Of a stretch of 64,000 nt of DNA, positions 44,379-53,724 are shown one piece after another (the first letter of the stretch is position 1; each line of letters starts with the position of its first letter). The translations under genes were made by a program, and so were the position numbers. Below the pieces are notes generated by a model. That model searched no databases, was not told the origin of the DNA, and saw nothing but the letters and a program-made list of their open reading frames with translations. This DNA is from Abiotrophia defectiva ATCC 49176. Its GTDB lineage: Bacteria; Bacillota; Bacilli; Lactobacillales; Aerococcaceae. The stretch covers positions 531,761 through 595,760 of the forward strand of contig NZ_KI535340.1 in the NCBI RefSeq assembly GCF_000160075.2, written 5' to 3'.

Positions 44379-45530
44379 TTAATGGCCACTTGCTGGCGCA
44401 AGACTGGCAATAAAATGACGAATGCAGGTGACATAAGCTTGAATGAAGGCATCATCCTCCAAATACAATTCATGCTTGCGCGCCGGCACACAGTAGGCTT
44501 GGGCTTGCGCAAGGCTCGACGCCAAGCCATGAATGCCACTAGCTAGAACATGGTCGTCAAGCTCCGCCCGCCAGATCAAGACTGGTAAAGTAAGCTGGGC
44601 AAGACCTCGGCGTGACAAAATCTTGCGCGAGCTAGCTAAACTGGTTGCTAGCCAGGACCAAGTTGCGCCCCAGCTAGGAATCGGATGGTTGCTTAAATGC
44701 CAATTATGGAAATACTGGCCACGTTCATATTGAGTGGTCCAACGATTTTGGCGGGGATACTGGCTATGACGGTCAGGATCAAAGGCCCCCTGACGCGGAG
44801 CATAAGCCTTGCCACCACCAAAAGAGCAGACTAGTCGACTTAATAAATGCGCATAGGCAAAAGGAATCTTGCCTGTGTCGATGGCCAACATAGGCGAGGA
44901 AAGGATGAGACCTTGAGCCAAGCCGGGATAGAGTTGGCAGAGGCGAGTCGCGACCGCCCCACCCATGGAGTGGCCGAATAGGACTAAGGGGCCTTGTAGT
45001 TTTCCTTGCTTACCTAAATAGTCCAAAAGGCTAGCCAGGTCCTCAGCGTATTGATCAAAATGCTGGCTATGAATGCTGGATTTGGGACCATAGGGACCAC
45101 TAGCGCCATGCCCTCTTAGGTCCACTGCAATGACCTGACAGGCTTCCTGATGCCAGTAATAGGTTAACTCCCGAAATTTTTCCTTGAACTCATTGAGACC
45201 ATGGATGATTAGGAGAGTAGCCTGAGCCTCAGCATGAGGATAGAAATCAAAGGCTAAAGTCTGGCCGTCTGCTAAGGTAATCGTCTCAGACTGACCATGT
45301 TGTGCCAGATAAGGTTGCACCCAGTCTGTCATTTCTTGGTCGAACTGGGCTTGCGATAACCAAGCATGTTGGCTACTAGCCTGAGCCTGCCAGTGGGTGA
45401 CGTCATAAACTTGCTCGCGGTCATTACTTGACTTGAGACCATGTCGACGCTGGTAGACCTGGCCATAGGTCCAAGTCGCTAGCCCCAGGCCGACTAGACC
45501 GGGCAATAGATAAGCATAAGGTGAGATCAT
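44379..45530 (-). CDS. Membrane-anchored alpha/beta hydrolase (lysophospholipase/monoglyceride lipase-like)
   Basis: 383 residues. One N-terminal hydrophobic helix (about 5-24), then a serine hydrolase domain of the S33/Hydrolase_4 type: LLIIHGLNEFKEKF (oxyanion HG), VIAVDLRGHGASG, nucleophile elbow LFGHSMGGAVATR, Asp in RAELDDHV and His in ARKHELYLE. Such enzymes cleave lysophospholipids or monoacylglycerols. Substrate cannot be read from sequence. It follows the CAP-like gene by 22 nt, so the two are probably one transcript, with thiolase downstream. Confidence 0.88.
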   Translation of the reverse strand: MISPYAYLLPGLVGLGLATWTYGQVYQRRHGLKSSNDREQVYDVTHWQAQASSQHAWLSQAQFDQEMTDWVQPYLAQHGQSETITLADGQTLAFDFYPHAEAQATLLIIHGLNEFKEKFRELTYYWHQEACQVIAVDLRGHGASGPYGPKSSIHSQHFDQYAEDLASLLDYLGKQGKLQGPLVLFGHSMGGAVATRLCQLYPGLAQGLILSSPMLAIDTGKIPFAYAHLLSRLVCSFGGGKAYAPRQGAFDPDRHSQYPRQNRWTTQYERGQYFHNWHLSNHPIPSWGATWSWLATSLASSRKILSRRGLAQLTLPVLIWRAELDDHVLASGIHGLASSLAQAQAYCVPARKHELYLEDDAFIQAYVTCIRHFIASLAPASGH

Positions 45531-45552
45531 GGTGGGGCTCCTTCAAGTTGAA

Positions 45553-46323
45553 TTAAGGACTGGCCAGTGTATCGGAGGTGACAACTGCCACCAAACGCAC
45601 GTAGGCCACGTCGCCAACCAATTGGTCGCTAGGCTGAGCGTAGAGGGTCACATATTGACTGGCAATATAGGCGCTTGTATCCTGTCCTTCCATTTTAGCA
45701 AAGGCCTTATAGAGGTAGTCAGCCAAAATATCAGGGTGCTGGCGCCATGTATCTAGATGAACATCATCCGCTGCAATATAGAGTTCAAAGGTAGATTCCC
45801 CTAATCTGGAATTAGCATCTTCAATAGTTGGATGCGCCGTCCGGAAATCTTGCCCATCTAAGGTCCGGCTACTCAAGTAATAATAATCAGATAATTGACG
45901 AACCCGAGTTTGACTCCCTGTAGCAAGTTGGTGGCCGACCTGAATCTCAGGCCAACCTACTTGGTTCCGATGTTGGTTGACTTGAGCAACAAAGGCCTGG
46001 TTCAGGCTAGTCAAATCTAAGCCCTGATTGAAGGTTTGAGCTGTACGAGCAGCCTTCTGATATATAGGGCTAGTCGTAACATTAGCTGCTACTTGATGGG
46101 GTTCTTGGTTGGCCCCAGATTGAATGACATGGGACTGATTATCCTGAGGCTTATTTTGTGGAATATTCAATAATTTTTGGGCAATAGTCAGCATGGCTTG
46201 CGGTCGGCTGAGGCTATGATCCTGCCAGACAGCCTGAATCATATCCCGTCTGGCAAAGAGGGCCAGGCAGATGACGACAATAATCGCCGCTAACTTCAAA
46301 GGGGTCGTAGATCGTTTTTTCAT
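45553..46323 (-). CDS. Secreted or membrane-anchored CAP/SCP-like protein
   Basis: 256 residues. An N-terminal signal anchor (TPLKLAAIIVVICLALFA) is followed by a Gln/Asn-rich linker. The C-terminal domain (about 105-250) has the CAP pattern: LNQAFVAQVNQHRNQVGWPE, a repeated-helix stretch with RVRQLSDYYYLSSRTLDG, HPTIEDANSRLGEST and late beta strands YVTLYAQ and DVAYVRLVAVV. The usual second histidine and GEN motif are altered. Function unknown; CAP domains of Gram-positive bacteria are extracytoplasmic. AAGGAG precedes the ATG. Confidence 0.6.
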   Translation of the reverse strand: MKKRSTTPLKLAAIIVVICLALFARRDMIQAVWQDHSLSRPQAMLTIAQKLLNIPQNKPQDNQSHVIQSGANQEPHQVAANVTTSPIYQKAARTAQTFNQGLDLTSLNQAFVAQVNQHRNQVGWPEIQVGHQLATGSQTRVRQLSDYYYLSSRTLDGQDFRTAHPTIEDANSRLGESTFELYIAADDVHLDTWRQHPDILADYLYKAFAKMEGQDTSAYIASQYVTLYAQPSDQLVGDVAYVRLVAVVTSDTLASP

Positions 46324-46419
46324 GGTCAGTCTCCTTCTTCTACCATCTTAGGCAATTCTGACAGAGATTTCAATCTTGATGACTGAGATTTACCCTTTCT
46401 TAAGATTTGAACAGGACAT

Positions 46420-46448
46420 TTGTCCCAAGTCCTAAAAACGCGTATAAT
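46420..46448 (+). promoter_or_regulatory. Promoter of uvrC with palindromic -35 region
   Basis: -35 TTGTCC (46420-46425) and -10 TATAAT (46443-46448), 17-bp spacing. The -35 is the right half of the 12-bp palindrome GGACATTTGTCC (46414-46425), a possible operator. It does not match the Firmicute LexA box. Confidence 0.7.
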
Positions 46449-46499
46449 GTGTAGAGTAAACGGGGCTCCCAGCCCCAGATTAAAGGAAGGAGGACCCCC

Positions 46500-48314
46500 A
46501 TGACGGATGCCCAGTCCCAGACTGCCCAAGAACGGGCCAAGGTTCAAGAACGGATTGAAGCCAAGCTCAAGCTCTTGCCAGACTTACCCGGTTGCTATCT
46601 CATGAAAGATGCGGCTGACCAGATTCTCTATGTCGGCAAGGCCAAGAACCTTAAAAACCGGGTGCGCTCCTATTTCCGTGGCGCTCACGATACCAAAACT
46701 ACCAAACTAGTGTCAGAAATCGACCACTTCGAGATCATCATCACCAACAGTAATAAGGAAGCACTTTTGCTGGAAATCAATCTGATTCAACAGTATAAGC
46801 CGCCTTTTAATATTCGACTCAAGGAAGGGACCATGTACCCCTACCTTAAAATCACCAAGGAACGCCATCCTCAGCTCATCATCACATCCAATGTGACCAA
46901 GGACGGCGGTCTCTACTTTGGCCCCTTCCCTAATGTAGGAGCAGCTACCCAGACCCAGCAACTCTTACATCGGGTCTATCCCCTACGTCGCTGTGGTAAA
47001 AATGAGAAGCGGGCTTGCTTCTATTATCATCTAGGTCAGTGCATTGGCCCCTGTGATCATGAAGTCACCAAGGACATGTACGAGCAACAGATTCAGAAGA
47101 TTAAGCAATTCTTCAACGGCGATATTCAACCCATTATGACTCAGCTCAAGGACAAGATGCAGGCAGCCGCCGAGCGTCTGGACTTCGAGCAGGCCGCTGA
47201 CTACCGGGACCAACTCCAATACATTGAGACCACTATCGAGCGTCAGATTATTATGAGCCAGGACTACGACAATACAGATGTCTTCGCCTATGACTTCCAA
47301 CGGGGTTGGATTTCTATCCAGGTCTTCATGCTCAGACAAGGCAGCATTCTCAAACGTGAGGCCGCCATTTACCCAGCTTATACGGATCCTGATGAAGAGT
47401 TGACGACCTTTATTGCCCGCTTCTATCAGGAAGAGAATCACCTACTTCCTAAAGCTATCTTAGTGCCTGAAGATGTTGACAAGGACTTGTTATCGCAAGT
47501 GATTTCCATTCCCATTAGCACGCCTCAGCGAGGCAAGAAAAAGTCCATGTTGGACCTTTGCGCTAAGAACAGCCAGCTAGCACTCAACGAACGCCTCAAC
47601 CTCTTGGACATCCAGGCCCAACAAACTCGTGGTGTCAGCGAAGATTTGGCGGCAGCCTTGGGCATCCCTCTGGCCTATCATATCGAAGCCTTTGACCATT
47701 CCAACATTTCGGGGACTGGCCTGGTGTCAGGTATGGTAGTCTACAAAGAAGGCAAGCCAGACCGCAAGAGTTACCGCAAATTCAAAATCAAGGAATCTAA
47801 CCAAACCAATGAATTTGCCCACACCCAAGAGGTTATTCGTCGCCGCTATTCGCGTTTATTACGCGAAGAACAGCCCCTGCCTAACCTGATTTTGATGGAT
47901 GGGGGCAAGGTCCAGGTCCGGGCAGCCCGCCAGGTGATTGAAAAGGAACTAGGCCTCTCCATCCCTGTCGCCGGCATGGTCAAAGACGACAAACACCGGA
48001 CTGCTTCCCTTATGAATGGCTATAGCGAGGAGCTGGTAGAGCTAGACCGCCAGTCGCCTGTCTTCCACTATATCCAACGAATCCAAGAAGAAGTTCACCG
48101 TTACGCCATTTCCTATCACCGTCAGGTACGGAGCAAGCAACAATTTGCCTCTAAGTTAGATGCCATCCCTGGCGTGGGTAAGGTGACCCGCACTAAATTG
48201 CTCAAGCACTTCAAGTCCCTCAAGGCTATGAAGGAAGCCTCGATTGAGGACTACGCCAAGCTTGGTGTAAGGGCTGAACTAGCTGAACGAATTATCGCCT
48301 ATCTAAGCAAATAA
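46500..48314 (+). CDS. uvrC: UvrABC excinuclease subunit C
   Basis: 604 residues. Makes both incisions in nucleotide excision repair. Domains in order: GIY-YIG endonuclease (about 28-105; GCYLMKDAADQILYVGKAKNL), a Cys-rich segment (RRCGKNEKRACFYYHLGQC), UVR motif binding UvrB (about 205-240), RNase H-like domain for 5' incision (about 400-540, FDHSNISGTGLVSGMVV, LILMDGGKVQV) and tandem helix-hairpin-helix motifs (IPGVGKVTRTKLLKHF). GGAAGGAGG precedes the ATG. Transcribed alone between its promoter and terminator. Confidence 0.98.
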   Translation: MTDAQSQTAQERAKVQERIEAKLKLLPDLPGCYLMKDAADQILYVGKAKNLKNRVRSYFRGAHDTKTTKLVSEIDHFEIIITNSNKEALLLEINLIQQYKPPFNIRLKEGTMYPYLKITKERHPQLIITSNVTKDGGLYFGPFPNVGAATQTQQLLHRVYPLRRCGKNEKRACFYYHLGQCIGPCDHEVTKDMYEQQIQKIKQFFNGDIQPIMTQLKDKMQAAAERLDFEQAADYRDQLQYIETTIERQIIMSQDYDNTDVFAYDFQRGWISIQVFMLRQGSILKREAAIYPAYTDPDEELTTFIARFYQEENHLLPKAILVPEDVDKDLLSQVISIPISTPQRGKKKSMLDLCAKNSQLALNERLNLLDIQAQQTRGVSEDLAAALGIPLAYHIEAFDHSNISGTGLVSGMVVYKEGKPDRKSYRKFKIKESNQTNEFAHTQEVIRRRYSRLLREEQPLPNLILMDGGKVQVRAARQVIEKELGLSIPVAGMVKDDKHRTASLMNGYSEELVELDRQSPVFHYIQRIQEEVHRYAISYHRQVRSKQQFASKLDAIPGVGKVTRTKLLKHFKSLKAMKEASIEDYAKLGVRAELAERIIAYLSK

Positions 48315-48345
48315 AAGGACTGAGCCTAAGCTCAGTCCTTTTTGC
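48314..48345 (+). terminator. Terminator of uvrC
   Basis: Stem AAAGGACTGAGC/GCTCAGTCCTTT with loop CTAA and a T run, starting at the uvrC stop codon. Confidence 0.92.
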
Positions 48346-48356
48346 ATGCCATGATT

Positions 48357-49049
48357 TTAAGTGAGGAGCCAGAGAGCCAAGGCATAAAAGCTGACCCAGG
48401 CTAAGTTAAGGGCAGCACCATTAAAGAGAGGTGTCCACCGGCGGATGATGTAATGGCTAAGGCCCAGCCAAATTGGCGTGGTCACCAGCGGGGTGGCTAG
48501 TAGAAAGTAAGTCGGCCACTGGGTCTGGTCGGTCACAATGGCCCAACCATACAGGGCCCAACCCAAACAGGTCACAAGAAGGGCCGATAGCCAGGTCACA
48601 TTGAGTAAGTGATTAGCTCGATTGAGCGCCTCAATCAACTGCTCATTGGCCTTTCCTGCCTCTGCGTAATCCCGGCAATATGCCTTGCCTAGAATGGCGA
48701 TTACATAGAAAGCCCCATGGGCCAAAGGGGACAGACTGAAGCCGATGAAAAGGCAAAGCATTCCGGCCCAGACCAAGCCCCTTACTGGTTGAGCCATTTG
48801 CCAGAGGCCATAGAGACTAAGCAGAGGCAACCAAATAGAAAATTGAGCCAGCCAAACACCCCAGCGCAAACGGCGATCTGCCCCTGATCTCATATAAAGA
48901 GCCAGGCGTAAATTGGTCAAGCCCCCTGCTTGGTAGCGGGCCAAGTCTTCTTCTGTCACCGGCGCAAAACCTACTAATAATATATCGCCCACTAACCAGG
49001 CCAGGGCCCCAAAAAGGCCTGCAAAAAATGAAACCTGCACTAAAGTCAT
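48357..49049 (-). CDS. Polytopic membrane protein of unknown function
   Basis: 230 residues with six to seven hydrophobic segments (roughly 5-27, 67-85, 90-118, 150-172, 180-197, 210-229). The GD in LVGDILLVGF near the N-terminus and the length are reminiscent of the DUF6796 group, from memory and unverified. ATG 49049 follows GGAGGAGGGATTTTG. Convergent with uvrC; no partner gene suggests a function. Confidence 0.7.
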   Translation of the reverse strand: MTLVQVSFFAGLFGALAWLVGDILLVGFAPVTEEDLARYQAGGLTNLRLALYMRSGADRRLRWGVWLAQFSIWLPLLSLYGLWQMAQPVRGLVWAGMLCLFIGFSLSPLAHGAFYVIAILGKAYCRDYAEAGKANEQLIEALNRANHLLNVTWLSALLVTCLGWALYGWAIVTDQTQWPTYFLLATPLVTTPIWLGLSHYIIRRWTPLFNGAALNLAWVSFYALALWLLT

Positions 49050-49110
49050 CAAAATCCCTCCTCCACACTTGTTACTCTCAGTCTAGCACACCCTCTATCT
49101 TTTAGATAAC

Positions 49111-49136
49111 AAAAAGGCTGAGACCAAGGTCTCAGC
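49111..49136 (-). terminator. Terminator of the secreted-protein gene
   Basis: Stem GGCTGAGACC/GGTCTCAGCC with loop TT, followed by TTTTTG on the minus strand. Almost the same stem is used at 39265 and 50119. Confidence 0.9.
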
Positions 49137-49219
49137 CCTAAAGAGGGTGATTAGTAGTAGATGGGAGAATTGCTGAAAAAAACAACTCTCCTCTTCAATT
49201 ACCTATCTTATGATGCTGA

Positions 49220-49990
49220 CTAATCATTAGCTTCACTGACGCGCTGAAGAATAGTCTTAAGCTGACCAACTGCTTTTTTAGTTTCATCCTCATATCGTAA
49301 GTCATCATAAGGGACATAAATTAATGAACCCGCAATTACCGACTTATAGGATTCACCATGATCCTCGAGTCGATAGAAAACAAGGCCAGCAAGCATACGA
49401 CTTTGAGGACCTATAGGCATCTCAAAACCTACATTCCATGTTTTACCACCTATTTCAACGGTTTCGTCCAAAATAAAGTTCTTACCATCTTGCCCCTTCA
49501 TAAATCTTTTTAACTCCGCCTGTTCCCAAACTTCATCACCTTCCGGTGCTGAACCAGTGAAAAGATCCAGACTATAAAGCTGCGTAAAAAAGGCAATCGG
49601 TGACTCTTCTGCCTTCACTATAAAAGTCATATCTTTATTATCCTTCTTAGTAAGATCCTTATCCATCTTCCAATTGTTTGGAAGTATGTATGCTCTTTTC
49701 TTGGTCATATCTGTCCCATCAGGTTTAGTAATATCTGCTAACTTCAGGTAGGTCTCTTGACCCTTTTCAATCGGGATTGGCTCTGCCTTAAGTAAACGAT
49801 AGAATAGTTCTTTTTGTACTTTGGTATCTGTAAATTCCTCCAAACTTTTCCAATAAGCTGCTCGCTCTTCTTCTTCCTTTTGTATATCTACGGAAGCTGA
49901 ATTCGATTCATTTGTTGCAGCAACTGTTTTTATGGGCGATAAACCGATTATTAACAGAACAACATACATTAAACTAAGAAATTTCTTCAT
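49220..49990 (-). CDS. Secreted protein of unknown function
   Basis: 256 residues. Signal peptide (MKKF, hydrophobic LSLMYVVLLIIGL, cleavage near VAA-TN) and no lipobox Cys. The mature part is charged and contains segments such as YWKSLEEFTDTKVQKELFYR, KRAYILPNNWKMDKDL and GLVFYRLEDHGESYKSVIAGSLIYVP; no known domain was recognised. The coding sequence is more AT-rich than its neighbours, which may indicate recent acquisition. GGGAGGG precedes the ATG. It has its own terminator and lies between a membrane protein gene and groEL. Confidence 0.75.
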   Translation of the reverse strand: MKKFLSLMYVVLLIIGLSPIKTVAATNESNSASVDIQKEEEERAAYWKSLEEFTDTKVQKELFYRLLKAEPIPIEKGQETYLKLADITKPDGTDMTKKRAYILPNNWKMDKDLTKKDNKDMTFIVKAEESPIAFFTQLYSLDLFTGSAPEGDEVWEQAELKRFMKGQDGKNFILDETVEIGGKTWNVGFEMPIGPQSRMLAGLVFYRLEDHGESYKSVIAGSLIYVPYDDLRYEDETKKAVGQLKTILQRVSEAND

Positions 49991-50118
49991 TTTCTTGCCC
50001 TCCCTACCGGTAGTCTTATAATTCTATTTAACCATTATTACCTGATAAAGACAAGCAGATTTTAGTTATCTAAACTAAGCAGATTTAATGATTGCTTCAG
50101 AGAGCTAGACTGCTTATC

Positions 50119-50146
50119 AAAAAAGGCTGAGCCCAAGGTCTCAGCC
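50119..50146 (-). terminator. Terminator of groESL
   Basis: Stem GGCTGAG/CTCAGCC extended by CCTTGG in the loop, followed by TTTTTTG, just after the groEL stop. Confidence 0.88.
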
Positions 50147-50153
50147 AAATTTA

Positions 50154-51779
<1,626 letters not shown>

Positions 51780-51808
51780 TCACTCCTTTTCTATTCTCTG
51801 CCTTGTGC

Positions 51809-52075
51809 TTAGCCTAAAACTGCCAAGACATGGTCTAATTCAATCACTAAATATTCTTGGCCGTCTTGCTTAACGGTCACGCCTGCATAAGATTCAAAGA
51901 CAACGCGGTCGCCGACTGCGACTTCGCCAGCATTTGCTACTTCCTTGCTGATTGCTAGGACCGTCCCGGTCTCTTGTTTTTCTTGGGCGGCGCTAGATAA
52001 AATCAAGCCTCCAACGCTTTTTTCTTCTGCTGGGGCTACTTCAATTACCAGTCGTTTTCCTAATGGTTTTAACAT
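51809..52075 (-). CDS. groES: Co-chaperonin GroES
   Basis: 88 residues from ATG 52075 (MLKPLGKRLVIEV), behind GGAGGAAATCCC; the frame is open to 52108 but that runs into the CIRCE operator. Caps the GroEL ring. The mobile loop EEKSVGGLILSSAAQEK and the C-terminal YLVIELDHVLAVLG are typical. Confidence 0.98.
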   Translation of the reverse strand: MLKPLGKRLVIEVAPAEEKSVGGLILSSAAQEKQETGTVLAISKEVANAGEVAVGDRVVFESYAGVTVKQDGQEYLVIELDHVLAVLG

Positions 52076-52101
52076 GGGATTTCCTCCATTCATTCTGAAA
52101 C

Positions 52102-52128
52102 TTAGCACTCAAACGCCTCAAGTGCTAA
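52102..52128 (-). promoter_or_regulatory. CIRCE operator (HrcA binding site) of groESL
   Basis: Inverted repeat TTAGCACTT-N9-GAGTGCTAA on the minus strand, one mismatch from the consensus TTAGCACTC-N9-GAGTGCTAA. It covers the transcribed leader just upstream of groES. Upstream are TTGACT (52159-52154) and A/T-rich -10 candidates, but no pair has ideal spacing. The hrcA gene is not in the window. Confidence 0.93.
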
Positions 52129-52157
52129 CCACTCTTTTATAATAGTCTAAAATAGTC

Positions 52158-52188
52158 AAAAAAGCAAGTGATAGGCACTTGCTTTTTG
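52158..52188 (-). terminator. Terminator of the O-antigen-ligase-like gene
   Basis: Stem AAAAAGCAAGTG/CACTTGCTTTTTT around CCTAT. Its T run extends into the -35 side of the groESL promoter. Confidence 0.9.
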
Positions 52189-52192
52189 AAAC

Positions 52193-53425
52193 TTATGATT
52201 TAATTTTTAGATAGCCATCTTCTGAGCGATAAGAAGCTAAGGCTTCCCAAACTGCCACTGGACAAGTTACGATGAAGAGGAAGATATAGCCAGTCTGTAA
52301 CCACATGACCGCAACGTCACTGAGGCCATGGACCAAGACGGTGACAATCATGGCGGTCACTAGCCCAATCTCAGCTTGAACTTCTGGTTTGAACCAGAGA
52401 GCCACCCGCTCACGGAAGTAGCCAACCGTCCCAATCAAGTAGATTGCCGTCCCATAGAGACCATAAGAAGAGAGGAACTCCAGGAAAATCTGATGGGCGT
52501 GAGGTTGTCCCTTACCACCATAGAGGTAGAAGAAACTGAAGTAGGACATAGGTCCCCGCCCTGTTAAAGGATAATCGGTGAAGATGCCCCAAGCCGCCCG
52601 CCAAATCATTTCCCGCTCTTCCAAGCTATGAGAGAAGGAAGCCGAGGTAAAGCGCGCCAGGAGTTCTGGGAAGAAGAAGACCAAGCAAGTCCCTGCCAAC
52701 CCAATTCCACCTAGCCAGAGGACTAGGCGCCGGTTAATGAAGAAGACAAAGGTGATGGTTCCCACTACCAGAGCCGGCAAGGCCATGCGAGAGGCGGTCA
52801 GCAAGATGCCAACCACATTCAAGACCATGCTGAGACCATACCAGATTTTAGCCTTTTTCGTGCCGGCCTTAACAAAGAGGTAGGCCCCTATCAGAAGGGC
52901 AAAAATACAGAAGAGCCCATAATAGTTGGCATTAAAGAGGGTGGACATAGCCCGATGCTTTGGGTTAGGATCCCGCACAATATAATCTAGCGGGAAGCCA
53001 TGACTGGCTATAAAGACTTGGTAGTGATAGATAGCATAGAGACTAGTTCCAATGCTACCTAAGCCAATGATATTCAGCATTTTAATCAGTAGATCAGGCG
53101 TGACAAAATTGCGATAAATCCGGAAGAAGGTCCAAACTAGGATAAAACCAATGGCTGCCCAGATACCATATTGGTTACGGTTGGCAAAAGCAATCATAAA
53201 GCTAAAGATGGCTCCGGCGCCGAACCAGCCCGTTCCTAGGGCAATCTTGCCTAAACGTCGCCGGTACTTCCAGAAAATCAAGCCCACGGCTATCACCGCC
53301 GCTGGCACACTAATATAAAAAGGAAAAAGAATTAAGATACTTACAAAAATCATAATGAGCGCAGGCTGAGACATGATATCACGTAAGCTAAGACGCGTCG
53401 CCTGCTTGCTTTCAGTAGTTTCCAT
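52193..53425 (-). CDS. O-antigen ligase/polymerase (Wzy_C) family membrane protein
   Basis: 410 residues, about eleven transmembrane segments, with a long extracytoplasmic loop (about 245-320) holding the conserved block RAAWGIFTDYPLTGRGPMSY and GGKGQPHAHQIFLEFLSSYG, the Wzy_C signature with its histidines. In Gram-positive bacteria such proteins polymerise or attach a surface polysaccharide or teichoic-acid-like glycan. No other polysaccharide gene is adjacent. GAGGAG precedes the ATG; a promoter is at 53468-53497. Confidence 0.85.
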   Translation of the reverse strand: METTESKQATRLSLRDIMSQPALIMIFVSILILFPFYISVPAAVIAVGLIFWKYRRRLGKIALGTGWFGAGAIFSFMIAFANRNQYGIWAAIGFILVWTFFRIYRNFVTPDLLIKMLNIIGLGSIGTSLYAIYHYQVFIASHGFPLDYIVRDPNPKHRAMSTLFNANYYGLFCIFALLIGAYLFVKAGTKKAKIWYGLSMVLNVVGILLTASRMALPALVVGTITFVFFINRRLVLWLGGIGLAGTCLVFFFPELLARFTSASFSHSLEEREMIWRAAWGIFTDYPLTGRGPMSYFSFFYLYGGKGQPHAHQIFLEFLSSYGLYGTAIYLIGTVGYFRERVALWFKPEVQAEIGLVTAMIVTVLVHGLSDVAVMWLQTGYIFLFIVTCPVAVWEALASYRSEDGYLKIKS

Positions 53426-53467
53426 ATAAGCTACTCCTCGTTGATCAGGGTCAATTATTACCTTCTT

Positions 53468-53497
53468 ATTTTACCCTATTTGGCCGGAAATTTCCAA
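53468..53497 (-). promoter_or_regulatory. Probable promoter of the O-antigen-ligase-like gene
   Basis: -35 TTGGAA (53497-53492) and -10 TAAAAT (53473-53468), 18-bp spacing, about 45 nt upstream of the start codon. Confidence 0.5.
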
Positions 53498-53553
53498 TCA
53501 TCCTATAAGTAAAATCTGTCATCAGCATCTTCTTTTCTGCTAGCTTAATCCTC

Positions 53554-53625
53554 ACCCTATCTATCAATCTATCTATTGATAGATAGGGTATGAGCCAGCA
53601 AATTTACGTGCTCTATCAGACACAA
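53554..53625 (+). repeat. Hairpin-plus-tail element, copy B (candidate structured RNA)
   Basis: Plus strand: arms ACCCTATCTATCAAT (53554-53568) and ATTGATAGATAGGGT (53575-53589) pair perfectly around CTATCT, followed by ATGAGCCAGCAAATTTACG and TGCTC. It matches copy A at 10780-10849 with covarying stem positions. The next plus-strand gene is more than 3 kb away, so this copy is not an obvious leader; the thrS terminator hairpin lies about 30-40 nt downstream and could end a short plus-strand RNA. Confidence 0.7.
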
Positions 53626-53654
53626 GTTGTGCTTGCCTTGCCTGTGATAAAAAG

Positions 53655-53712
53655 CCAAAAGGCTAGATTCTGCCTCGTCCCCTAGGACGGTAGGCAGTTT
53701 CTAGCCCTTTTC
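53655..53712. terminator. Terminator of thrS, long imperfect hairpin
   Basis: Arms GGCTAGA-CTGCCT and AGGCAG-TCTAGCC around a CCTAGG centre, with TTTTGGCTTTTT after it on the minus strand and CCTTTTC on the plus strand. Confidence 0.85.
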
Positions 53713-53724
53713 GATTCAATTCTA

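Noticed and set aside
47031-47441. 136-codon minus-strand frame opposite uvrC
   Set aside because: Shadow of uvrC; the Leu/Val/Glu-rich sequence reflects the coding strand.
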